Of a stretch of 64,000 nt of DNA, positions 51,301 to 62,834 are shown piece after piece. Source of the stretch: Cryptomeria japonica (taxonomy: Eukaryota; Streptophyta; Pinopsida; Cupressales; Cupressaceae); the NCBI RefSeq assembly GCF_030272615.1, contig NC_081413.1, forward strand, positions 552,137,136-552,201,135. Direction: 5' to 3'. How positions within the stretch are numbered: position 1 is the stretch's first letter; every line of letters starts with the position of its first letter. Under the pieces are notes generated by a model that ran no database searches, was not told the DNA's origin, and saw nothing but the letters and a program-made list of their open reading frames with translations. A program made the position numbers and the translations under genes.

Positions 51301-52000
51301 CAATAGCGAGATAACAAGGATATTGTATCAGATACTTTTGCAACAAATTATGTTGAATGCAATAATTAGGATAACATTTGCTTTGGTTACACAAATTTCA
51401 ACCTTTCTTAGTAATTAAATTCTATTTGAATATAGATTCCCTTGGCAAAATTTAGAACTTCGAGTAAGATATAACCATTTTGATTGCAAATTTTAAATCT
51501 CTAAGTGTAATTTAATGTACGTTTTAATTTTGTTTCAAAATTTCTTTTACAGAGTTTACAACTTTACATATATCATAATGCATATTTTGATCTACCATGT
51601 TTTTGAATGCTTCTAAATAAAACTTCCAATTTAGTATCAAAGACAATATAGGTTGTGTTCAAGTAGAATGCAATGTGATCAAACATAGATACCCTTGGTA
51701 TAGCCCTTGGAATTAGAAAGAAAATAGCATTTCTTTTTATGTTTTTTTTGTTAGTAATATATTATGTGCATATACATTAGGTATGTAATATTTTCTACAT
51801 TAATAGAGAGAATTTATACATTGTGCGATTCTATAGCCTACAAAATATTATTCAGAGTATATAATACTATCGTCTTAACCATTGCAACTCCAATTAGTGC
51901 AAGTGCTAGTATACCTAGTATTTCCTTTTTGACTTACATCTATCGTTTGAGAAGAAGTAGGCATACCTTTATAGGTGGCATGTGAAGCGACGTTTATGGG
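48354..52000. other. AT-rich non-coding DNA
   Basis: The longest frame is 49411-49857 (+, 148 codons), hydrophobic and Ile/Leu/Cys-rich with no recognised motif. The frames 51200-51418 and 51764-51985 are equally uninformative. No repeat family was identified apart from short runs. Confidence 0.4.
49411..49857 (+). CDS. 148-codon open frame, doubtful
   Basis: This is the longest non-repetitive open frame in the region. The translation has several hydrophobic stretches (NIILLLLTIKI, CLIVHLILRILF) and ends KKMRRIISKMSSSRE. No signature of a known family, no nearby TATA box, and AT-driven codon use. It may be chance or a decayed transposon fragment. Confidence 0.15.
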   Translation: MLAKVVKFVFTHANIILLLLTIKIDKILICNVKLNVACNYTHFKFTLLGYYVLQSFASFLPTKISEEINCDLIIDSYEGVHRCLIVHLILRILFGETQGASELRFLCCVTITNYTILSYICLKLSLSKFIFICKKMRRIISKMSSSRE

Positions 52001-52450
52001 TTGGCTTTTCTCGGTAACGAGCTTTTCAAGAAAGCACACATGAAAAAAGAGAGAATGAATGAAAACAACAAAAATTGGAGGGTTATGATTTTTTGAATCG
52101 TCTTGCTTACCCTTTCAGACAATCTGAGCCATTCAAGTTGAAAATCAGCCGGGGTGTTTCATATAATGAAATGCCTTCGGTGTAAATATGACTGTTAAAT
52201 AATTGATTGTAAATTATATTGTTTAAATGAATAACATTATTATAATTTTATGTACATAAGTTATATATTATATTAATTAAGTAAATAATATTATATAATT
52301 ATTAAAATGTTTTAAAAAATAATAAAATAATTTAAATATTCAATAATAAAATAAATAATAAATAAATAAATTTTAGTTAAGACATTTATAATCCATTCAA
52401 AATCTATTAGATGAATTCTATAATATAATGTCTAAAAGTTTTACTACTTA
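52001..52450. repeat. shared motif and AT-rich module
   Basis: 52080-52190 (ending TTTCATATAATGAAATGCCTTCGGTGTAA) is a relative of 43190-43290 and 33200-33290. It is followed by 250 bases of A/T-only sequence, the same order as after 43290. Confidence 0.5.
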
Positions 52451-52770
52451 AGTTAAGGTTGAATAAGGGTTATAGAAAAATTGATGGGTTAGAGTTAAAT
52501 TATGATTGCAATTTAAATAGGGTTAGGTAAGGGTTCAAATAAGGTTTGGGTTGGGGTTTATTAGAGTTAACATTCAAGTTAAATTAATATTAAGATTAGG
52601 TTGAGGTTCAATTAGAGGAAAATTTTTGAATTAGGGTTCAATTAACATTATGGTTAGGGTTTCATTAGGGTTAGAATTAGCATAGCTATTAGAATTAAAG
52701 TTCAAAAAAGATTAATGTTAAGTTATAATTAGGGTTACCCTTCTAAGATAAAATTTGGGTTAGGGTTAGT
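52451..52770 (-). repeat. degenerate telomere-like tract, TTAGGG orientation on the plus strand
   Basis: The plus strand shows GGGTTAGG, TTAGGGTT and AGGGTTCAATTA words. Orientation is opposite to the tracts at 43931-44428 and 53830-60070. Confidence 0.75.
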
Positions 52771-53113
52771 ATTTAATTTTAATTAAGCCAAGAGGCTTCC
52801 TACAGTCACATAATGCATGTCAGGCATCCATGTCAACAAAAACATCTGCTTGATTTCTTCTCTTAAATTCAAATCGAGGCCATTCAATTGGAAAATAGTA
52901 GATTTATTACTGAAAACATTTAGAATACCAAAAAAAAAGTAATGTTAGACTTATTATTTAAACCTAATGAATTAAAGGTAATGCTCAGAATATGACAACA
53001 TAAAGTTCAGTACCAAAATAATTTGCACAAAATTCAGACCGAAGTAGTGACCGGTTTTCAAGCCAACGATTTCCATTTAAGTGAACCAATTTTAATGCCC
53101 ATAATCTTATATA
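52771..53113. other. non-coding spacer before the second inverted-repeat element
   Basis: No gene is seen. 52860-52900 (CTTAAATTCAAATCGAGGCCATTCAA) loosely resembles 52120-52145. Confidence 0.4.
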
Positions 53114-53603
53114 GGGGAAGACCACCAATAGCTGTCATAGCTAACTTCGCGCACCCAGAGATCCTAAATGGTACATCAGATTTTGGCCTTTTTTTTAGTT
53201 GTCTTCGTATGCGACTTAACTGCTTATAGCTATTGATCTGGCTTCTGGGTAGTAACGATGCACATTGTGGAATCATTTATGCATGCAAAGGTTAAAAAGT
53301 ACACATTTCAAAGTGTCATCTAATACCCAACTAAAGATGTTCCATTAACCATCAACTCAAAATCGCTAGTACTTGTTGACAAATGTCCCAATAATGGTGC
53401 ACAAATGTTCCAATAGTGGTGTACAAATGGGACAAATGTTCCAATAGTGGTGCACAAATGGGCTAATTAATTACAAAAAATGATCGGCTATTGGTACAAA
53501 ACAAATTTATTAATGATGTTTTCACTATGACGACTATTGGGGGGTCAACATGACAATAAGGTGACCGTTATTGGAACTATTTTATCTATTGGTGCTCCTC
53601 CCC
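53114..53603. mobile_element. 490-bp terminal-inverted-repeat element, same family as 42677-42913
   Basis: The left end GGGGAAGACCACCAATAG (53114-53131) and right end CTATTGGTGCTCCTCCCC (53586-53603) pair at 16 of 18 positions, with TA on both flanks. The interior has three copies of CCAATA(A/G)TGGTG(C/T)ACAAATG near 53389-53460 and shares TTATTGGAACTAT with the shorter copy. Frames 53023-53229 and 53058-53276 cross the left end and are chance. Confidence 0.65.
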
Positions 53604-53829
53604 TATCAATTGTGGCAATTTCAATTAGATATTCATGTAGTTCATTTTAATATTTAAAATAATCAACAATGGAGATTGAATTATTTTCTTCCTAAATCAA
53701 AGCAGATGATCTTGTATATTGAATGGTTTTACAGTTACCTAACAACAGCGACAAAACAACATTTCATCTATAGAAAAAAATATAAAAATAAGAAATTGTT
53801 GGTTCAAAAACTGTCAACCACTACATTTG
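53604..53829. other. AT-rich lead-in to the telomere-like array
   Basis: No gene is seen. The frame 53676-53867 runs into the CCCTAA array and its C-terminal residues (ELNQIEPNPKLD) are repeat translation. Confidence 0.4.
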
Positions 53830-56800
53830 AATTAAATCAAATTGAACCTAACCCTAAACTTGATTGAACACTAAACAAAATTGAACCCACCTAATTTAAT
53901 TTAATAAGAAAAAGTAAACTCTAACCCTAAATGTAATTAAATGACAACCTTTACCCTAGAGCAATTTGAACCCTAACCCTAAACCTAAATGAATATTAAA
54001 CCAAATTAAACCCTAATGCTAAACCTAATTTAATGGTAAACGAAATTGAATCACAACCCTAAACCAAATTAAGCATGAACATTGAACCAAATATAAACAT
54101 AATTTAATCCTAGCACTAGCACTATACCAAATTGAATCCTACCCATACTTCACTAAATCAATTTGAACCCTAAGCTTAAACCAAATTAAACCCTAATGCT
54201 AAACCTAATTGAAAAGTAAACCAAATTGAATTTAAAGCCTAAACCAAATTAATTATAAACATTGAACCAAATTGAAACATAATTAAACCTTAAATCAACC
54301 TTAATATTAACTCAAACTCGAATTATATTGTAACCTTAAACCTAACCCTACCACTAAGTCTATTTGAAGCATAATCTTGATCCTAAATGTAACTAAATCA
54401 TAGCCTTATTTAAACCCTCATCCAATTTCAACCCTAACCCAAGGTGTTAAACTCTAACTCAAATCAACCGTGACCATAACTCTAATTAAAAAAAAACCTT
54501 AATTTAATTCTAATCTAGGTACCACTAATCCTAATTGTAGCATAAACGTATTTTAACTCTAACTATCTTTTTGAATGTAAATTAAATATTACCACTAATC
54601 CAACAATAACTCTAACCCTCTCAATATCCCTTATCAAAACACATCATTAACCCAAGCCCTAATTAAATGCTAACTATATTTAAACTATTATTAACCCTAA
54701 ATGAAACCTACCACTAACCTTAGAAAAATTAGGAATATAATTCAATAAAGGCTACATTTCAATTTGAGTTTTCCTTTAATAAGAGTGAAGTTCAATTTTC
54801 TAAATATATTAAAGTAATTTAACCATAATTACACCATGATTGAATTCTAATTAAATTGTCCATGGTCCTAAGTTAACACTAATTATAATTATACCCTAAC
54901 CATAAATGTAATTAAACCTTAACCCCAACCCTACCTCTAAGATTATTTGAAACATAACCTTGATCCTAATTGTAATTAAACCCTATCCACATTTGAACCT
55001 TATTCCCGATTCAACTATAATCCTAAACCAAATCGAACTGCAACCTAACCCTTCCACTAAACCAAATTGAACCCTAGCCCTAAAACTATTTGATCACTAA
55101 ACCAAATTAAATTGTAACCATAAATCAAATTGTACCATAAACCAACCCCAATAATAAACCATATTGAACCTTGATTCTGAAAATTAAACAATAACTCTAA
55201 TAGTAAACCTTATTGAACCTTAACTATAACCCTCAACCAGGTTTAACCCTAAAGATAACCCTTCCACAAAATCAAATTGAACCCTAAGGCTAAACCAAAT
55301 TAAACCTAAATCCTAAATCAAATTGAAAACCAACACTAAAAATAAAATTAAACCCTAATGCTAAACCAAATTGAACCATAATTCCAATCATAAACAAAAT
55401 TGTACCATAACCCTAAACCTAAACCAAATTCTATCATAATCTTAACACTAAATTGAATTGACCCCTATCCCTAAAACTAATTGAACACTAAACCAAATCA
55501 AACCATAACCATTAATCAATTTGTACTATAAAACAACCCTAACCCCAACCCTAAACCAAGTTGAACCCTAACACTAACCTTTCCACTAAACCAAATTAAA
55601 TCTAAATCCTAAATTAAATTGAAAAATAACACTAAATAAAATTAAACCTATTGCTAAACCAAATTCAACCATGATTCTAATCCTAAACCAAATTGAATCA
55701 TAACCCTAAACCTAAACCAAATTATATTATAACCTTAACATTAAACCAAATTGAACCCTCACCTTAAACATAATTGAACAATAAACCAAATTAAACCATA
55801 ACCTTAAACATAATTGATCACTAAACCAAATCAAACCCTAATTAACCCTAAACTTAACTCAATAGTAAAGCAAATTCAACAATAATTCTTATTAAATTAG
55901 GGTAAGTGTTATAATCTCAACCCCAATTCTAATTCTATATTTGATTTTGACTCTAAAACTAAGTGAAATTCAACCCTATCACCAAACCAAATTAAAACCC
56001 AATCTTAAGCATAAATAAAATTTAATCTTAACCCTTAAATAAATTGCTCACCCAACCATTAATAGTGAACCTAAATTCAGTGGCATTCCTAAACCACATT
56101 GAACACTGACCCTAAAACTAAATCAAAGTGAACTATAACCTTAAAGATCATATTGAACCCTAAACCTAAACCTAAATGAATATTAAACCAAATTAAACTT
56201 TCACCCTAAACAAAAGTGTACCCCAATGTTAATAATATACCAAATTAAACTCTAGCCCTAAACCAAATTGAACTCTAGCCTTAAACCTAATTAACACTAA
56301 ACCAAATTGAACCCTAACCCTAAACTTAATTCAACCATGATCTTTATTCCTAATTGAACCCTAAATCAAATTAAACACTAACCATTATTAAATAAGGTCT
56401 AATATTTTTAATGAAAACCCTAACTCTAATTTTATATCAAATCATTACAAATAGAGCACCAAACCAAATTTAACCATAACACTAAACCAAATCAAATCAT
56501 AACTCTAATAAACCAAAATCAACAAACACTCAATGTAATTAACCCTAATTGTAAACCAAAATGAGCCCTAATAGAACATTATTATATAAGGGTTAGGGTA
56601 AGGGTTTGATTTGGTTTAGTGTTAAATGAAACCCTATTGTAAATCAAAATGAACCTTAAGCATAAAGCTAATTAAAACCTAATTGTAAATCAAAACTAAC
56701 CCTGATCATAAACCAAATTAAATAATAACACTAACCTTAAATTAAACCAACCCCAATATTAAACCATATTGAACCCTGATTGTGAAAATTAAATAATAAC

Positions 56801-59800
56801 TCTAACACTAAACCTTATTGAACCTTAACTGTAACCCTAAAGTAGGTTTAACCCTAATGCTAACCCTTCCACAAAACCGAATTGAACCCTAAGGTTGAAC
56901 CAAATTAAACCTAAATCCTAAATCAAATTGAAAACCAACACTAAATAAAATTAAACCCTAATGGTAAACCAAATTGAACCATAATTCTAATCATAAACCA
57001 AATTGTATCATAACCCTAAACCTAAACCAAATTGTATCATAACCTTAATAGTAAATTGAATTGACCCCTAGCCCTAAAACTAATTGAACAACAAACCAAA
57101 TCAAACCATAACCATTAATGAATTTGTGCTATAATCCAACCCTAACACTAAACCTTATTGAACCCTAACCCTAACCCTAACCCTAAACCAAGTTGAACCC
57201 TAAAACTAACCTTTCCACTGAACCAAATTAAATCTAAATCCTAAATCAAATTGAAAACTAACACTAAATAAAATTAAACTAAATTGAACTATAATCCTCA
57301 AGAGAAACCAAATTAAACCCTAATCCTAAACCTAATTGAACACTAAAGAAAATTAAACAATAACCCTTAACTTGAATGAACACTAAACCATATTAATCAC
57401 TAAGCCTAATCCCAACCCTAAACAAAGTTGAATCATAACCATAAACCAATTTTAACCATGTATCATTAAACCTTATTTAACATTAAACCAAACTAAACTC
57501 TAACCCTAACCCTAATTGTACCCTAACCTTAACACTACCAAATTAAAACCTAGCCATAAATGAGATTTAACCCTAACCCTAACACTAAAGAAAATTGAAG
57601 CATAACCATAAACAAAATTGAATTGTAACTCTAAACATAATTGATCACTAACCCTAAACTTGATTAAACACTAAACCAAATTGAACCCAAACCCTTATTA
57701 AATTAGGCTTAGTATTTCAATCCTATCCCTAAACCAAAATACAAATTAAACCAAAATACAAATTAAACTATTACCCTAAACCAAATTGAACACTAAACCA
57801 AATTCAATCCTAGCCCTTAAATAAATTATTAATCCTAACATTAGCACTAAGTCAAATTCAACCCTAACCATAGTTCACTAAGTCAAATTAAACCCTAAGA
57901 TTAAACCAAATTAAACCCAAATGCTAAACCTAATTAAATAGTAAACCAAATTGAATCACAACCCTAAACTAAATTAAGCATAGACATTGAACCAAATTGA
58001 AATATAATTTAATCCTAGCACTAGCACTATACCAAATTGAATCCTACCCATACTTCACTAAATCAATTTGAACCCTAAGATTAAACCAAATTAAACCCTA
58101 ATGCTAAACCTAATTGAAAAGTAAACCAAATTGAATCACAAGCCTAAACCAAATTAAGTAGAACCAAATTGAAACATAATTAAACTTTAATTCAACCTTA
58201 ATATTAACTCAAACCCTAATTATATTCTAACCTTAACCCTAACCCTACCTCTAAGTCTATTTGAAGCATAATCTTGATCCTAAATGTAACTAAATCATAG
58301 CCCTATTTAAACCCTAATCCAATTTCAACCCTAACCCTTGTTAAACTGTAACTCAAATCAACCCTAACCATAACTCTAATTGAAAAATAACCCTAATTTA
58401 ATTCTAATCTAGGTACCACTAATCCTAATTGTAGCATTAACCTATTTGAACTCTAATTATCTTTCTAAATGTAAATTAAATATTACCACTAATCCAACAA
58501 TAACCCTAACTCTTTCAATATCCCTTATCAAAACACATCATTAACCCAAACCCTAATTCAATGCTAGCTATATTTAAACTCTATTATTAACCCTAAATGA
58601 AACATAACACTAACCTTAGAAAACTTAGGAATATACTTCAAAAATGGCTACATTTCAATTTAAATTTTTCTTTAATAAGAGTGAAGCTCAATTTTCTAAA
58701 TATATTAAAATAATTTAACAATAATTAGACCCTCATTGAATCCTAATTAAACTGTCCATGATCCTAAGTTAACACTAATTATAATTAAACCCTAATTATA
58801 ACTATAATTAAACCCTAACCCTACCTCTAAGATTATTTGAAACATAACCTCAATCCTAATTTTCATTAAACACTATCCACATTTGAACCCTATTCCCAAT
58901 TCAACCATAACCCTAAACCAAATCAAACTGCAACCTAACCCTTCCACTAAACCAACTTGAACCCTAGCCCTAAAACTATGTGATCACTAAACCAAATTAA
59001 ATTGTAACCATAAATCAAATTCTACCATAAACCAACCCCAATATTAAATCATATTGAACCCTAATTGTAAACATAATTCAACAATAACTCTAACAATAAA
59101 CCTTATTGAACCCTAACTGTAACCCTAAACCAAGTTTAACCCTAATTGTAACCCTTCCACTCAACTGAATTGAACCCTAAGGATAAACTAAATTAAACCT
59201 AAATCATAAATCAATTTGAAAATCAACACTAAATAAAATTAAACCCTAATGCTAAACCAAATTGAACCATAATTCTAATCATAAACCAAATTGTATTAGA
59301 ACCTTAACACTAAATTAAATTGAACCCTAGCCCTAAAACTAACCAAACACTTAACCAAGTCAGACCAAAGCCATTAATCAAATTGTACCATAAACCAACC
59401 CTAACACTAAACCTTATTCAACCCTAACCGTAACCATAAACCATATTTAACCCTAACACTAACCTTTCCACTAAACCAAATCACATCTAAATCCTAAATC
59501 AAATTGAAAATTAACACTAAATAAAATTAATCCTATTGCTAAACCCAATTCAACCATGATTCTAATCCTAAACCAAATTGAATCATAACCCTAAACCTAA
59601 ACCAAATTGTATTATAACCTTAACACTAAACCAAATTGAACCCTAACCTTAAACATAATTGAACACTAGACCAAATTAAACCATAACCTTAAAAATAATT
59701 GAACACTAAACCAAATCAAACCCTAACCGTAAACTTAACTCAACACTAAACCAAATTCAACTATAACCCTTATTAAATTAGGGTTAATGTTATAATCTCA

Positions 59801-60070
59801 AGGCTAATTTTGATTATGTATCTGATTTTGACTCTAAAACTAAGCAAAATTCATCCCTAGCCCCAAACCAAATTAAAACCCAATCTTAAGCATAAATCAA
59901 ATTTAACCTTAACCCTTAAATAAATTCCTAACCCAACCATTAACAGTGAACCTAAATTTAGTGGTACGTCCTAAACCACATTGAACACTGACCCTAAAAC
60001 TAAATCAAAGTGAACTATAATATTAAATCATATTTAACCCTCACACTAAGCCTAATTAAACATATTAACC
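53830..60070 (+). repeat. 6.2-kb degenerate telomere-like satellite array
   Basis: The array is built from AACCCTAA/CCCTAAAC words joined by AAATTGAA and AAATTAAA spacers, giving an approximate 17-20-base unit of the form CCCTAAACCAAATTGAA. No stretch of perfect CCCTAAA telomere repeat is longer than a few units (best near 57165-57180). Longer-range duplication is clear: 54020-56150 aligns with 57930-60040 at an offset of about 3.9 kb, and 55150-55440 also aligns with 56765-57050 at an offset of about 1.6 kb. Small inverted patches with TTAGGG occur near 56588-56620. There is no coding content. The lack of perfect repeats and the internal position argue against a present telomere. Confidence 0.9.
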
Positions 60071-60211
60071 ATTGAAATAGGGTTGGTTTTAGGGTTCAAT
60101 CAAGATTATAGTTTTATAATGGTTAGGTTTTAATATGGGTTTGCCTTTAATGAGGGTCAACTTAATTTTTTTAAATGTTGAAGTATTAAATTTAAATTGT
60201 TTAAGTTTAAA
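60071..60211. repeat. inverted telomere-like edge of the array
   Basis: The strand switches to AGGGTT and TTTTAGGGTTCAATC words (60077-60170), then AT-rich sequence up to the Helitron-like terminus. Confidence 0.6.
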
Positions 60212-60489
60212 CCTAGCAATAACACCTTCGTGTGCAATAGGTACGCCAAAGAGGTGTGGAAGATAAATAGAAAAATTATGGTCTTTTACATACTATTATG
60301 TAGTACATGGGATTAATTTGTAGGAAATTTAGAAAATAATGTTGGTGTAACAAAAATTTTAATGGAGAACTGATGGTTTCAAACAAACAATGTGTCCACT
60401 TACAAGGATCCAAACAAAATAAAATAAAACCTTTGAATTGGGAAAACAATCAAGCTCCATTACCAATAGTCTCGTGTTATGTTTACAAT
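60212..60489 (-). mobile_element. Helitron-like terminus and leader of the last GA-array block
   Basis: On the minus strand the leader ends with a degenerate hairpin (60244-60239 with 60227-60222, two mismatches) and CTAGG (60216-60212). GTGTGCAATAGGTACGCC (60230-60247) is identical to the copy at 39044-39061. The leader motif AACCTTTGAATTGGGAAAAC to ATTACCAATAG then meets the GA array at 60490. Confidence 0.5.
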
Positions 60490-60750
60490 AGGGAGAGATG
60501 GAGAGAGAGAGAGAGAGAGAGATAAATAGAGGGGGAAGAGAGAGAGGGATAAATAGAGGGGAGAAGAGAGAGAGGGGGAGGGATAGTAAGGAGATGGAGA
60601 TGGAGGGAAATATGGTGAAGAGAGGGAGATATCAAAATATAAAGATAGAAATAGGAAGTAACACATAGAGAGAGGTAGAGGGAGGGGAAGATATAGGGTT
60701 GAGAGAGATACATATAGATATAGTGATGGTATGATGAAAGAATAAGTATC
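60490..60750 (+). repeat. GA-rich array 5, first part
   Basis: Purine-rich GAGAGA/GGGAGA sequence. It resumes at 62144 after an inserted solo LTR, so 60490-60750 and 62144-62834 were one array of about 950 bases. Minus-strand Ser/Leu frames are repeat translations. Confidence 0.85.
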
Positions 60751-62143
60751 TGGTAGATTACTAAGAGGGGGGGTGAATCAGTAAATAGAAAAACTGATAC
60801 AAACTTCTCAAACTTAATCACACAAAGAAAACTTATCAGTGAAATACCACTATCAAGATCAATTCTCATAAGATTACCGGTTGACTGTTATATCAACTTA
60901 ATAGTAAACAACATCAAACTTGTAAACATCCAAATGTTTCATTTCTCAACACTTCTGGTTATCATACTTATCAGAATAGTTAAGTAGTTAATCAAATCAA
61001 CAATAAGCTCATAACCGCAAAAACATTCTCCACATGACACAAGTATTTATATGTGGAAAACCCAAATAGGTAAAAACCATGATAAGATGGGACTCACAAG
61101 AAAATATTTGAACTCTTCTGAAGTTTTCTTAGTTAGGAGCCTAACCTGTTAAAGCTTTACAAAAAGTCTTGTTAAGAACTAATCTTGTTAGGAATCACCC
61201 GATTAAGGGATTGACTACAAATTCCTTGTTAGAAGCAAATACCCTGTAAGGAGTAACCTCAGTAGAGGATTTGAGAATCCAATCTAATGGACCACCTTGT
61301 TAGACGATTTAATAAGTAACCAAGCTCGTTAAAGCTTACCCAGTTAGGGGATTCAATTCTATTGTAATTGTTAGAAAACAATAGGAGTTTCTTGATATGT
61401 CTGAATAGCACTACGTTTGCTTGATCAAATCCATTTAAGCTTCTATCTTCCTTTACTCAAACTGCAGACTCATTCTTTGGTTAGGCAACCACACACTCAA
61501 CTGATTTCTGCCAACTCTTGCCAATACTCAAACAAAACAACTTCATCGACCTTAAATACAAATCAACTAGGTTAGTAACATAACAAAGATCTAATCTTCT
61601 CATCACCGAGATTACAAACAAGTCGGTACAAGCATGACCATTGGATTCCATAGCAATCTCATCACATCAATCAAGAAAACCTCAATCGCTCCTTGATTAC
61701 CGCTTCATCGAGCTCTATAAATCATCACGTGCTTTTCATTAGATGCAATACACTTTGCTCCTTCCCTAGACAAATAAACACGCCAAAACATTTTGAACTT
61801 GTCTTCATACAATGGCCTTACGTCTCACCATCATTACTGCTCAAATCATAAACCAACATAACCAATTCAACAACCTTAATCGGTTAGGGTTTAGCAAAAA
61901 CAACTTTAGGGTTTACCAGTTACATAACATAGATAGGGTTTAACCTTATACTTCAGTTTACCTATTCAACTCACAAACTCACATACCAGTTTACAATAAC
62001 CTTTACAAAGTTCTTCCTATCAAGCTCTTCTTACTAGTTATAAGACAATATCAACAATAACAACAATATCAATATTACCGGTTCATTTGACATCAATGAC
62101 AACATAACATATCATTAATGCAATCTTCATGCAAATGCCAACA
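60751..62143 (-). mobile_element. solo LTR related to element B, inserted in a GA array
   Basis: On the minus strand it begins TGTTGGCATTTGCATGAAG (62143) and ends CCCCTCTTAGTAATCTACCA (60751). This is the start and end style of the Sirevirus LTR at 16871-18017 (TGTTGGTATTTTG...CACCCCTCTCTTAGTATTCATCA). The length of 1393 bp is a full LTR. GA-array DNA lies on both sides and no interior is present, so it is a solo LTR left by recombination. A five-base target duplication is not clean (GTATC left, TATAG right). Confidence 0.75.
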
Positions 62144-62834
62144 TATAGATGGTGAGATAGAGTGATAGAGAGGGATATATAAAGAGATAAGGAGAGAGTG
62201 AGAGAGAAATAGTTGGGATAAAGAGAGGGAGAGTAGATAAATAAGAAGAGAGAGTGAGGTAGATAGAGATATATTAGCAAGATAAAGGGAGAGAGATGTA
62301 GAGATAGAAAAATAGATATGAAGAAAGTGAGAGAAATAGTTGGGATATAGAGAGGGAAAGATACATAAATAAGAAGACAGAGCATGGTAGATAGAGATAT
62401 AAAGGAAGATAAAGGGAGGTAGATGTAGAGATGAGTGATAGATAGGAGAATAGGGAGGGAATGAGATGAGAAAAGATGGGGAGGGAAGAGATAAAGGGAG
62501 GAAGAAAAGGGGGAAAGAGAGATAAGTAGAGAGAGATAGAGATGAATGGAGAGATGGATTAAATAAGAGATAGTGATAATGAGATATACCTAGAGAGTGA
62601 GAGGGAGTTGCAAAGATAGAGGTAGAGGGGGTTTGAGTGAGATATAAAGAAGGTGATAGAGATGAGTAACAAATAGAGAAGAAGAGAGAGATGTAGAGAG
62701 GGAAAGATAGAGAGATAGAGGCAAGGAAGAGGAAACAATGTGTGTATGATTGAGAGAAGGATACATAGAGAGAGATACATAAATAGATAAAGAGTGATAT
62801 AAATATAGAGGAGATAGAGGCAAAGTAGAGAGAT
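62144..62834 (+). repeat. GA-rich array 5, second part
   Basis: 690 bases of GAGATA/GGGAGA sequence continue array 5 after the solo LTR. There is visible internal duplication: GAGAGAAATAGTTGGGATA and its surroundings recur at 62200 and 62330. Minus-strand frames are Ser/Leu/Tyr repeats. Confidence 0.88.

Noticed and set aside
53830-60070. A true chromosome end (telomere)
   Set aside because: CCCTAAA units are degenerate and interrupted by AAATTGAA spacers, both flanks are ordinary repeat DNA, and inverted patches are present.
60746-62148. Clean five-base target duplication around the solo LTR
   Set aside because: The flanks read GTATC and TATAG. They are similar only by the surrounding GATA-type repeat, so no claim is made.
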